Source: Epiperipatus broadwayi
Taxonomy: Eukaryota; Onychophora; Udeonychophora; Euonychophora; Peripatidae
Reading direction: 5' to 3'
Assembly: GCA_028023455.1 (NCBI GenBank)
Contig: JAQFVV010012512.1
Location: forward strand, 3,567,935 to 3,631,934
DNA length: 64,000 bases
In this document: positions 1-9,409 of the stretch, piece by piece
Position numbering within the stretch: the first letter of the stretch is position 1
Layout: the number at the start of each line of letters is the position of its first letter
Position numbers and translations under genes: made by a program
The notes under the pieces: model-generated
Seen by the model: the letters and a program-made list of their open reading frames with translations, nothing else
Databases searched by the model: none
Told to the model about the DNA's origin: nothing

Positions 1-185
1 GTTTATTAGAAAAAAGATTTTAGGCTCCCTTAGAAATTCTCATCTACCTAAATGAATTTTAAAATTTTTACCCTGATTTGAAACTCATTGATTGCACTAT
101 TGTTATGCCTTGAGGCTTTTGAAATTCTGCAGAGTAGTTGTATTTGCAAAATACCAAAAAACATTTAATCTTAAATTTGAACCTT

Positions 186-430
186 CTAGCACTGAAATTG
201 TTTGCAAAGAAAGAAATGATACCAAAATAAAAATAAAAGAAGCATACTTCATTGCGAGTGATCCAAACACCACCAATCGAAGGGGTGCCTCTTTTGCCAT
301 ATCAAAAAAAATGGGCAGGATAATGATTTGCATAAATTTTGATTCATTACATATACACACAATAATGGTTATGTATATGGAGTAAACATACTCCGAAAGT
401 GCTAAGCTAAATATTGTTATTTGTGAAAAT
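186..430 (+). pseudogene. PLE-A 3' fragment, GIY-YIG domain end
   Basis: Remnant of the C-terminal endonuclease region of a Penelope-like element. The reading frame inside an ORF at 92-385 contains NDTKIKIKEAYFIASDP and TNRRGASF. These align with NDTKRKVREAYYIVSDP and INRREACF in the better copy at 46833-47321, so both belong to one family (here PLE-A). The glutamate in the EAY(F/Y) motif is in the position of the conserved GIY-YIG glutamate. Everything upstream of about residue 32 of the ORF has no resemblance to the other copy, so the element is 5' truncated. The copy has lost the GIY and YIG boxes and cannot encode an active enzyme. A hairpin-GAAA motif follows the frame. Family assignment is fairly sure; exact ends are not. 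Confidence 0.7.
366..408 (+). other. hairpin followed by GAAA (PLE-A 3' motif)
   Basis: GGAGT (379-383) pairs with ACTCC (390-394) across a 6-nt loop and is followed at once by GAAA and GTGCTAAGC. The same layout, with different but complementary stem bases, is present at 47385-47415 and 23569-23594. It resembles stem II plus the GAAA box of a hammerhead ribozyme, a motif known in PLEs, but the preceding box reads GTATATG, not CTGANGA. Confidence 0.5.
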
Positions 431-1547
431 ATACTTTTTAAAAGCATATAATAATAATAATAATAAATACAAATTTTTAAGGTGAATAGGCTTGGAAAGA
501 TTTCAACAGCTTGCCTAATTGAAACTCTTCAGTATATTCTATCGTTAGATATATTTCTGAAAGCAATTAATTACATATCTTTTTTAAAGTCTTATTTGAG
601 ATTATTCTTATAAATGAATGTTTTTTTTTTTATGAAATCATTGCCATTCATTTACTTCATATGCCCAATCTATTAAAGGTATCCTTTTGTAAAATAGGTT
701 TAATACTATCGCATATAGTAAGCTGAAGATTATACCTATTAGTATAATCTTGTTACTATGGAGAAATGTTTAAATGTGCTTTTATAATACTAAAATAAGG
801 GATCATTGTTTCACTTGCAAAGAGGCAGACTAGCTAGCAGTGCTCAATTGCTGAAGGTATATCATTGTGATGAAATATACTATATATATTTTAATTTGAT
901 AAATTTAGAGTAGACCTGTGATTTTATGCTATATTTCAACATCCACATAAGCCTTTGTATGTAAAAAAAACTATTTAAATCAATTCACATTTTCAAGTTG
1001 ATAACTTTCCAAGCTACAAGTTGCTGATCATGTTCCTTCCATGTCTGGCTGATTTATAAAGAACTTGAGTTTTGTAATACCAATACCCATATCCATGCAT
1101 GTATGACTAAAATAAAAATTATATCAAAACTATTGTTTTATTTAGTGGAAAACATTTGGCAGCTCTTCTTATTATGATCAAATGTTGTTATTTTATCAGC
1201 ATTTTAATAACCGATTTTTTAATTCATGTCAGCAATCCAGGAATTATTTTACATATTTGTTTATATATGCGTGTGTATATATATAAAGAGATAAGATGTG
1301 TAAATAAATTTTAGTTATCTAGAATTAAAATTTTATTTCCTCATGGTTTATAAACATTAAAGGTGTGCGTGTACATATAAAGAGAAAAAGAAAGCGATTA
1401 ATAGATTTTAGATAATGTCTAGAATTTAATTTCCTCATGATTTATAAATAAACCTTATCAAGCATATGTTTCAATAGGTTTTGTTTTCTGATGCCTATCA
1501 TTGATATTTGAAAATTATACCGAATCATTCATCATGTTTATTATATA
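431..1547. other. anonymous AT-rich DNA
   Basis: No coding frame or repeat that I recognise. A short (ATA)n run lies at about 448-466. Two partly similar stretches near 1285-1345 and 1375-1450 (ending TTTCCTCATG-GTTTATAAA / TTTCCTCATGATTTATAAA) suggest a weak local duplication. Confidence 0.4.
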
Positions 1548-1842
1548 CAATAATAAATGCAATATTCAAATATGTTTAAAAATACATATATACAAGCAAC
1601 AAAGATTACAAATTATAAAATTATTATATAAAAGCCTTTTTCGGCAAATTATGTTTTTTTGCCCTTTTCAATATGTCTCCACGATTTAAAGCACATACAG
1701 TGACATCTATATCAATACATGAGAGAAGATAGATAAACAAATGGATATCTGACATGATCTATTATGTGTTTTTTTCCCCTCAATTCTACTACAAAATTAC
1801 TCTGTTATATATATTGAATGGATATATATCCACATATATTAA

Positions 1843-2202
1843 TTAATGAACTATCCATTCTTTATCCATTAACCACTTATTATTTAACTTAATGGATGTT
1901 TTGTATATATTCATACAGTTGTTTTTATTATACATGATGTAGTTTGTTTCATATATTTTACGTCTATTAACATTTTTAATATAATCAAGAACACTTATAT
2001 TATCAATACAATTTATTTTATGTCCATACTGCAAATAATGAACATATAACGCAGATCTATCATCTTTCCTAGCAATAGCATCATTGTGTTCTTTAGCTCT
2101 TTCTCCCAATTGCTTTGACGTCTGGCCATAGTAAATCATATTACAAAAATTACATCTAATTTTATAAACCATTCCTCTCTTATATTTTATATCATCTTTC
2201 AT
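1843..2202 (-). CDS. PLE-B GIY-YIG endonuclease fragment, left copy
   Basis: 119 codons, open to the stop. Residues 11-30 contain the GIY-type start GMVYKIRCNFC and the YIG-type box IYYGQT, followed by the conserved arginine in GERAKEH, a histidine region (YVHYLQYGHKI) and the glutamate in RKIYETNYI. This is the order expected of the GIY-YIG nuclease at the C terminus of Penelope-like proteins, which nicks target DNA for retrotransposition. The reverse-transcriptase domain that should precede it is missing (5' truncation), so this is a fragment of an originally much longer protein even though the frame is undamaged. The frame starts about 23 nt further upstream than the mirror copy, inside the spacer. 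Not expected to be expressed as a useful protein. Confidence 0.8.
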   Translation of the reverse strand: MKDDIKYKRGMVYKIRCNFCNMIYYGQTSKQLGERAKEHNDAIARKDDRSALYVHYLQYGHKINCIDNISVLDYIKNVNRRKIYETNYIMYNKNNCMNIYKTSIKLNNKWLMDKEWIVH

Positions 2203-2233
2203 TCTACAATTAGTTATAAAATATAAGAGAGGA

Positions 2234-2563
2234 ATGGTTTATAAAATTAGATGTAATTTTTGTAATATGATTTACTATGGCCAGACGTCAAAGCAATTGG
2301 GAGAAAGAGCTAAAGAACACAATGATGCTATTGCTAGGAAAGATGATAGATCTGCGTTATATGTTCATTATTTGCAGTATGGACATAAAATAAATTGTAT
2401 TGATAATATAAGTGTTCTTGATTATATTAAAAATGTTAATAGACGTAAAATATATGAAACAAACTACATCATGTATAATAAAAACAACTGTATGAATATA
2501 TACAAAACATCCATTAAGTTAAATAATAAGTGGTTAATGGATAAAGAATGGATAGTTCATTAA
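2234..2563 (+). CDS. PLE-B GIY-YIG endonuclease fragment, right copy
   Basis: 109 codons, identical in amino-acid sequence to the last 109 residues of the copy on the opposite strand at 1843-2202. The same GIY-YIG landmarks are present: MVYKIRC, YYGQT, GERAKEH and YETNY. The frame is entered from the head-to-head junction at about 2215, so this copy is slightly more truncated than its partner. Upstream of the ATG the in-frame sequence runs into stops, which marks the junction. Both frames are intact, in contrast to the other retroelement relics in the window, so this is one of the youngest insertions here. Function as a free-standing nuclease is possible in principle but nothing suggests expression. 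Confidence 0.8.
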   Translation: MVYKIRCNFCNMIYYGQTSKQLGERAKEHNDAIARKDDRSALYVHYLQYGHKINCIDNISVLDYIKNVNRRKIYETNYIMYNKNNCMNIYKTSIKLNNKWLMDKEWIVH

Positions 2564-2735
2564 TTAATATATGTGGATATATATCCATTCAATATATATA
2601 ACAGAGTAATTTTGTAGTAGAATTGAGGGGAAAATAACACATAATAGATCATGTCAGATATCCATTTGTTTATCTATCTTCTCTCATGTATTGATATAGA
2701 TGTCACTGTATGTGCTTTAAATCGTGGAGACATAT

Positions 2736-2770
2736 TGAAAAGGGCAAAAAAACATAATTTGCCGAAAAAG
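2736..2770 (+). other. hairpin plus GAAA in PLE-B 3' region (mirrored near 1636-1671)
   Basis: GGCAAA (2743-2748) pairs with TTTGCC (2758-2763) and is followed by GAAA at 2764-2767. The seven bases just before the hairpin read TTGAAAA, matching five of seven positions of the hammerhead CUGANGA box. This is a hammerhead-like layout in the 3' untranslated part of the element; catalysis is not implied. Confidence 0.35.
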
Positions 2771-2981
2771 GCTTTTATATAATAATTTTATAATTTGTAA
2801 TCTTTGTTGCTTGTATATATGTATTTTTAAACATATTTGAATATTGTATACTTGGAGTGCAACATAAAAAAAAGAATTGGTTTTAATTCTGATTCTTTTT
2901 CTGTATAGTATTTTCAATAATAAATGCGTATGTGCACAGGTATATGTAACATACAGTTTTGTAAAAGAGAAAATAAGTCAA

Positions 2982-3054
2982 GCGTTGGTGGCCGAATGGT
3001 TAGCATAGCTGCCTTGCAAGCAGTTGTTCCGGGGTTTGCTTCCCGGCCAATGCT
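2982..3054 (+). other. tRNA-like element, anticodon TGC
   Basis: The sequence folds as a cloverleaf: acceptor GCGTTGG with CCAATGC (seven pairs, one G-T), anticodon stem GCTGC/GCAGT with loop CTTGCAA (anticodon TGC), and T stem CCGGG/CCCGG with an 8-nt loop. It has a good A box (TGGCCGAATGG) and B box (GGTTTGCTTCC). Overall it looks derived from tRNA-Gly(UCC), but the D arm is unlike it and the T loop is one base too long, so I treat it as a tRNA-like repeat rather than a working tRNA. Flanking GTCAA and TTGAC extend the acceptor stem. Four relatives lie on the other strand at 21.9, 34.7, 47.9 and 55.4 kb. Confidence 0.6.
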
Positions 3055-3904
3055 TTGACGCATTAAAAGACAAAGTAACATTTTATTTATTGCCAGACTT
3101 TTATAATTTCATATTGGTAATACTAAGAGGCAAATATAGGAATTATTGGGAATCTTTTGGTATGTATATAGTGGGTGTATCTATCGATATGTGAAATATA
3201 AAGTTAAATGTGTAAGTTAATAAATTAAATTAATATTTTTTATTTAAATGGATGAACTGATTGTAATGTGAGTGAATAAATTAGTTTTCAAAGTATTGAT
3301 GAATTCTGTAAATTAGCAGTTCTCTTAGTACTTTATTGGTTTGAGTTGTGGTATAAAGGAAATATGAGTTGGAGCAATGTGTATATTAGATAAAGAAAAT
3401 ATATATATAGATTAAATGAGAGATGGGCAGGAGTTTTATATATGCCTAATGTCTACTATATTTGAGGTTTTTTTTAATCAGCTCAAAAAGCCCTAAGAAA
3501 ACTCAGCAAGACTGTCTTTTTAAATTCGTGGTTAGTAGCTGTCATGAAATTTCAGGCAAGTTTCTGCTTTAAAAGCCATGATATTTGTTCCCACCTGCAG
3601 AATATTGCTATCAAATGGCTAGGTAAAATCCATGCGGAACACACTAAAAAATTGGCCAATGTTTTAATCTCTTAATTTTTTCAATGTTGTCAATGATAAC
3701 TGTTTGTTCTTTCATTTAAATATTTTTGTTCGATTTCTTTTTGTTCTTTTAACGTATCCCCCCCCCCCCAATACTTCAGTGACTGATCATAGTTTCTTGT
3801 TCTCTGTCAATTCTGTAAATAAGAAACTGATTAAAAAAACATAAATATATTAATTTATTTTTTAAAAAAACAGATAGGTATATTTCGTTTTAAAGCACTA
3901 CATC
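3055..3904. other. anonymous AT-rich DNA
   Basis: No gene recognised. A poly-C run of about nine bases lies near 3760. The stretch 3470-3700 is less AT-rich but has no frame or repeat partner that I can see. Confidence 0.4.
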
Positions 3905-4186
3905 CAAATATAATGCTAAGATTAATTTCATTCGTATATCTATATTAATAATCTAACCAAGATATTTGCAGTTATTATTTTTTTTCTAATTCATGATTAT
4001 CAATCTTTACTTTCTTCTGAGCCTTGCAGTTTAGTGTTTTTAGCATTCCTTTTTAATTCTATTTTATTGTAACATTTTCTGAAGCTTTTTGCATTATTTA
4101 CAAAATCAATCACTTCATCTTCAAAATTTAAATGCCTTAAATAATCTCCATTTACATTTACTACTTTAACTTCTATTTTAATTTAC

Positions 4187-4402
4187 AAAAATACTTTTAA
4201 ATAAGCATTTATTTATATAACACGATATTTATAATTGTAATACATTAAATATCAGCCTTTTACAGCTATTGTATTTTATTCTTTCTTAAATGCTATATCT
4301 TGTATTGACAGTGAAAGTATTCATTTATTATTTAACACTCGTAAAATTGCATGTACAATAGCTGTAAAAGGCTGATATTTAATGTATTATAAAAATACTT
4401 TT
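4187..4402. mobile_element. 192-bp hairpin insert with 12-bp TSD
   Basis: Inside the RTE copy, direct repeats AAAAATACTTTT at 4187-4198 and 4391-4402 flank a 192-bp insert. The insert contains perfect 36-bp inverted repeats at 4238-4273 and 4354-4389 separated by 80 nt. Removing the insert restores the RTE alignment, which confirms it as an insertion. No coding capacity. The TSD length fits target-primed retrotransposition better than common cut-and-paste families. Confidence 0.75.
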
Positions 4403-4610
4403 TGTAAAATGTCTATAATTTTTTTTAGAGATCTGGATTTACCCTGATGTATAATCTTCTTAATTATTGTCGTGGAATCTAATCGCTGCTGCCACAGTAT
4501 ATATAGTAAATATCTTCAGAATATGCAATAACCTGTGTTATCTTGATGATCCAAAGTTTTAATCACTATGAAGATACAGAATCGAATGTTTTTTCACAAT
4601 ATATATATAT

Positions 4611-5531
4611 CTGGGTCTCGTTTTATGTGATAGATAGGTTCCTCAGAAAATGCGCACAAAAGAAATCACACAAAAATAGACTTAACTTACCTTGAAAAAT
4701 GGGGGATATGTTCCAGTAATTTTCAGAAATTGTATAAAAGCAAAGCAACAAGGAAAAATTACTTTAAAATTCTAATTAAAAAAATAAAGTATGACTAATA
4801 AAAAATTTCAAATATTTGAAAAAATTTAATACAAGACAAACTTTTTTTTATTAACTACAGTATTTAATTTTACATTTTTTCATACATATTTTAATCATTA
4901 CTGCTATTTGACAATATGTGTTCATTTGTGAACTAGTAAGAAATCAGATGTGATGTGATGTACTATAGCTTCTCCTTAAATGGAGTCAAGAATCTCTCAA
5001 CAATTATGCCCAAAGAAACCTGTTAGCCACTTTCACTCTTGTGCTGTGTTAATGGTTTTCTGTTTCTATATTAAAAAATTGAAATCGCAATTAAAACAAA
5101 AAGATTATACATTATCATTAGAAAGATTATTTTCAGTTTAAAAAATCAATAAAATCTTTTTTAACAATCTAAAAAATTATTTCTGTTATATCTAACAAAA
5201 TACATTTTAAAAGTTTATAATTTTTGAATATTTATTGTGATATTTTTATACATAAGTATAATACATTATTATTATTTATTCATTACTATAAGTAGGTTAT
5301 TTACATAGAAGCTAAGATTCTAAATATAGCTTCAGGCCATATTCACGTTAGCTGCTAATATAACATTATATTTTTGAAAAAAAAAAAGTATTTCAAGTCA
5401 AAATAAGTTATTAATAATTTAAATTTCTTGATATCTAATAAATATAGTGAAATATGAAAGATATTAAGAAGAAATATGAATTGCATAATTTCAAAATCAC
5501 ATTAAAATAATATGCATAAAACGAGACCCAG
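4611..5531. mobile_element. 921-bp non-autonomous TIR element
   Basis: Perfect 17-bp terminal inverted repeats, CTGGGTCTCGTTTTATG at 4611-4627 and its complement at 5515-5531. The flanking RTE sequence rejoins across the element (YEKAFD region), so its position as an insertion is clear. The interior is non-coding. It contains a LINE 3' tail at 4945-5034. The target duplication is ambiguous because the site is a TA repeat (ATATATAT before, GTGTATAT after), so I cannot name the superfamily. Confidence 0.7.
4945..5034 (-). mobile_element. very short LINE 3' tail copy
   Basis: About 90 bp closely match 8769-8863, the 3' end of the LINE on the minus strand, including the terminal CATCACATCA repeat and the block GGTTTCTTTGGGCATAATTG. 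Either a severely 5'-truncated LINE copy or a SINE that borrows the LINE tail. Confidence 0.65.
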
Positions 5532-6790
5532 GTGTATATTCAAAACATAATAGCATCTCATATTCCTTGGTCTTTTCTATAACTTCTCTCTCAATGCTTG
5601 GATATGGCCTATTATGCTAAAATCACTTTTAAAGGCAGTTTGTTCTTTTGGTTGGTTAAAATTCAAAGTTCACTATAGATAAGTTGTGATTATCTTGGTA
5701 AGGATTTTGTGTAGAATTGATAGAAAAATTGATAGGTCTGAAATTTCTAATGTCTTATCATCTTTCTTAAATATCAGTTGACTTCTTCCAATTATCTGGT
5801 ACATTTTTTATTATTTAGACATCTAAAGTATATCTTTGCCAAGTTTTTTTTATTTGTTCACTTGCTTTTTTTTAAGATATAAGTTATAATGTCATTATTT
5901 TTCAGAGTTTTCCCTCTTCTTCATAGATTTAGTTATATATCGTAGATATCTCTTCATTTAAAATATTTGGCAATTTAGAAGATGTAATAATTGTAGGGAA
6001 TATTTTATTTTCTACTTCTCTATAATTCTTTATAAAACTTCCACACATTATAATGTCATCTTACTTCAGTAAGTTTCATTTTTCATGTTGTTATACATTT
6101 TTGAGACTTAGTCTCTTCCACAATTCTCTTGTCAATTTACAGTTATATTTTTATACCATTAATAATTATTTCATATCATTTTACAAAATTCTAAATATAT
6201 ATTTGTTACTAGATTATCTTTAAAACTTTCATATTTCTTTTTTTTTCTCCATACCTTGTCTTGTCTCAATAGAAAATTTATTGATAAATTGTTTTTTTTT
6301 TTTTTTTTTTGCACCATTTATCTTTCTTGCAGTTCTTAATAGAGGATCAATTGTTTTCTTATTGATCTCAATCAAGTATAAACTATCTTCAAAGTCTGTT
6401 AATAATTTAAAATGGTTTGAAAGTTCTAATTTAAATTCATTAGTATGTATTCAATTATGTTGTACCTTCATTTGAATGCTTACCATTTCTGTTTAGCATC
6501 AAAGGAAGAAGTCATAATGTACAGTTTTTTTGTGTGTGTGAACTCCAAAACTTTGTTGTGATCACTCTCATTTCTCTCACCTTACCAAATTTTCTTACAG
6601 CACTTCCATCTTTCAAGTGTTTACTAATTCTATCTTTAAAGTTTTTCATGATAATTTTAAGACATTGTCTGGTCTGCTCAAAAATATTTTGTACATGCTT
6701 CGAAAAATGTTCAACTTCATATACAATGAAAACTTGTTAGAGTATAAACTTGAATTATCTGCATTTGATGTCTTCCATTAATTTAAATAT

Positions 6791-8768
6791 AACTAGTTTT
6801 AATACATTTATTAATAAAATTAATTTTTAATATAACTAAAACAATAAAAGTTACGACTGTCTTAAATTTATTTATGGGAAAGTAAAAAAAAAAAGTACAT
6901 TTTATGATAGTAAGAATAACATTTTTTTTTTTAAATTCTTCTTTTTCAGCCAACATACGTTTAAATCTTTCTAAAAACATCATATAATTATAAATATATT
7001 TCCTATTTATTAAAATTATCAACTAAAAAAAAGCCTTTTACAATCATTTCTCTTTGACAAATAAAAGGTGAATAAGCATAGCAATTTTTTGCAAATTGAA
7101 TTTTGCAATTTAACCTTTGAATTATTTATAACTAAATATATAACATCATAAATCTTAGTTAAGTCATGAACTAATAGAGAGAATTTATGTGCTTCCACTT
7201 TATTAAAAAGTTCTGGAATACATTTACATAATTTGTTGTGATGTATGTATATTTGTTTCATTTAGTGGGATTTATATAAAATGGAGTTAATTAACATATA
7301 GTGCAATGATAGAAGGCAACATTCTGGTAAATAAGATTTTTAAATCAGTTCTCGTTTTGTTATTTCTCTACTGAAACTTCTTATGAACTCCCATGTAATT
7401 TAAAACCATTTGACTATTTACTTTTATTTATGAATTAACTATCTTATTAGTATATATGTATGTATAACCTTACTTATTAGTATATATTTATGTATAAACT
7501 TAATAATTTGATTTTCATAAAGTAAATAACCCTTACTTTACAGATATTAATGGCAAGACTTTCAAAAAAGTAAAATTGATTGTCATTTCTATCTCCAAGA
7601 TATCTTATATCTTAATTAAATCATGAGTTAATAAAGAGCATGTAAATGCTCTCATTCATAATATGTTCTTCATGTGGTGGACCGTGGGAGTTCAAGCTTC
7701 ATGGATTGAGACTCCAGTCTTAATATTTACAGTGCTTGAACTTCTTATGAACTCCTGAACCATTAACCATACATTTATGTATCTATTGCTAATACTATGC
7801 AATTTAGCTCTGTCATATGTTAATTACATAGCTGATTATATGTAATGTTAACATGTGATTGCATTTTGTCATATTCAAGCATGCATTGTGATGGTTAGTT
7901 GCATATAATTGTATCCAAGTGGATCAATATGTTTTATATAATCAGCAGGGTATATGAGTCTGTTAGCTTTTCTTATTAACACAATTACATAATGATAGCA
8001 TAATCAAATAAATGTTGTTTCAATAGCAATTAATCATTTTAACTTATACCAAAAAAGAACACTTATTTGATTAACAAACGTTGACATCTCAAATAATTGT
8101 TTTGTCATTTAATTAGATAAAATTAACATAACTTTTGAAGAGACACTGTAGAAATAATTAGTTGGAACAAGTTTTTATTACAAGTTTAAATTTTCAAAAC
8201 CTAATCTTTGGTATTCAAAATCTTCATCTTGTTGCATGCAGATCAACAGTTTCAGCTTAGATGTAACCATTCATGAGAAATTATTACCATCTAGAATCCA
8301 TGAACTAAATCACAACTTAACAGTTTTTGTTTGGGTTAAAGCATGGATCATCAATATCCAAATGGGCATTATGTGACTTTTAGATAAAGTATTTCTATTT
8401 CTTCCTAACTACTTTATAAAAAATAATAAAAATATCATATATAATAGCTATTATAGAAAATATATATTACTAATAATGAGAATTCCTGTGTAACTCTGCT
8501 AAAAACGTTTGCCAAATATTTGCTGTTTCCATTCCTAGCTCTGAAGAGAAGGAAAAAAATATTACTATCAAATGCTGGCTAAATCAAAGTTAGAACCATG
8601 TTGTAATACTTTGTGTGACATCTACAATCTTTTTGCCAATAAGCAAATGTCTGCCGTTAACTTATAACTGGGTTTATTAAAATACTATTGCTGATCTAGT
8701 GGCCAACTTGCCCAGCTGTGCGAGAAATTGGCAACAGTTTAAACCCTAAGGCCGTTGAATGATTTAAA
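6791..8768. other. anonymous AT-rich DNA with one SINE-like copy
   Basis: No gene recognised. A local duplication with about a 36-nt period (TATTAGTATATAT units) lies near 7444-7500. The SINE-like copy at 7668-7770 is listed separately. Confidence 0.4.
7668..7770 (+). repeat. tRNA-derived SINE-like repeat, copy 1
   Basis: Contains the family landmarks CATGGATTGAGACTCCAGTC (B-box-like region) and GTGCTTGAACTTCTTATGAA followed by CTCCTGA-CCATTAACCAT. Seven further copies share these landmarks, the best at 63450-63575. Confidence 0.55.
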
Positions 8769-8885
8769 CAGATGTGATGTGATGTGATGTATTATGGCTT
8801 CTCCTTAAACGAAGTCAAGAATATCTCAGCAATTATGCCCAGATAAACCTGTTAGCCACTTTCTTTTACATTCCCCACTCTAAAT

Positions 8886-9296
8886 TTACCCATAATCTGC
8901 TCTATCCCATTTCCACAACATAATTTTTGTCAACTCTATAACCTTTATATCTAAATCCCCCTTATCTTTTCCCAAACCCAGCATAAAAACCAATAATTCA
9001 CTTTCTGTATAATCACTCTTTTCATATTTATTTTTCCACAACTTCATTATATGTACCCTTTCTGTTTTCAAACATTTACATTCAATTAACAAATGCCTAA
9101 TATTTTCAATTCCTTCCTTACATAATTTACAAAATAAATCACCCATATTTTTCCATTTACATGTATATTCTTTTGTAGCTAAAGATCCCGTTCGAGCCTT
9201 AAACAATAAACTACTTTCCTTACTATTATCATATATTAACTCACACCTAATATTCTGTTTATTTCTATATATATTTAAACTCTTTTTACTCTCCAT
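8886..9296 (-). pseudogene. LINE C-terminal CCHC zinc domain
   Basis: 136 codons forming the end of the LINE protein. The motif CKLCKEGIENIRHLLIEC has the spacing Cx2C-x8-Hx4C expected for the C-terminal zinc finger of many LINE polymerases, a nucleic-acid-binding domain. It is preceded by SSLLFKARTGSLATKEY, a usual companion of this finger, and ends with MLWKWDRADYG. The true frame enters from about 9405 and the ATG at 9296 is internal. In the copy at 42060 the first Cys has become Ser. Confidence 0.75.
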
Positions 9297-9409
9297 ACTA
9301 TTTCTCCATCTCTCTAACTCCCTAGTCTTTATTAATAAATTTATTATTTTATCCCATTCCTTACTACTATAACACTCAATAATCCTCTTAACACAATCAT
9401 CCCATCTTT

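Larger units (their letters stand above)
1548..2927. mobile_element. PLE-B head-to-head dimer with 13-bp TSD
   Basis: Two copies of the 3' part of a Penelope-like element sit in opposite orientation with their 5' ends meeting. Left arm (- strand) is 1561-2191, right arm (+ strand) 2215-2845, equal in length and essentially identical; I saw a single substitution (AAAAAAA versus AAAATAA near 1770/2634). The spacer is only 23 nt. The insertion is flanked by perfect direct repeats CAATAATAAATGC at 1548-1560 and 2915-2927. The right end carries about 68 extra nt (2847-2914) not mirrored on the left. Near-identity of the arms means either recent insertion or gene conversion between them. The TSD argues that the palindrome is a real insertion rather than a chimeric read. 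Confidence 0.88.
3905..6790 (-). mobile_element. decayed RTE-like LINE, interrupted by two insertions
   Basis: Read on the minus strand, three blocks align in order with the RTE-like copy at 44.06-46.8 kb. Block 5540-6790 holds the end of the APE endonuclease domain (RYQMQIIQVY is recognisable near 6745), the linker (FEDSLYLIEINKK near 6370) and the start of RT. Block 4403-4610 covers the segment around KAFDSI and IKALDHQ. Block 3905-4186 carries YLRHLNFEDEV, the counterpart of YLSHLDFADDI, so the catalytic DD is changed. Many stops and frameshifts; not functional. The copy is truncated at both ends. The splits are caused by the inserts at 4199-4390 and 4611-5531. Confidence 0.65.

Noticed and set aside
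366-408. Canonical hammerhead ribozyme
   Set aside because: The CUGANGA box is not present in any of the three PLE-A copies, and stems I and III were not found; only a hammerhead-like part is claimed.
1548-2927. Palindrome as a library or assembly fold-back artefact
   Set aside because: A chimeric read would not create a 13-bp direct repeat at the outer edges, nor the extra 68 bp on one side only.
2982-3054. Functional tRNA-Ala(TGC) gene
   Set aside because: The body resembles tRNA-Gly(UCC), the T loop is 8 nt and four degenerate relatives with other anticodons are nearby. A repeat is more likely, though transcription cannot be excluded.
6281-6475. Short ORF starting with a poly-F tract
   Set aside because: Produced by a T-run; the minus strand is the RTE linker.
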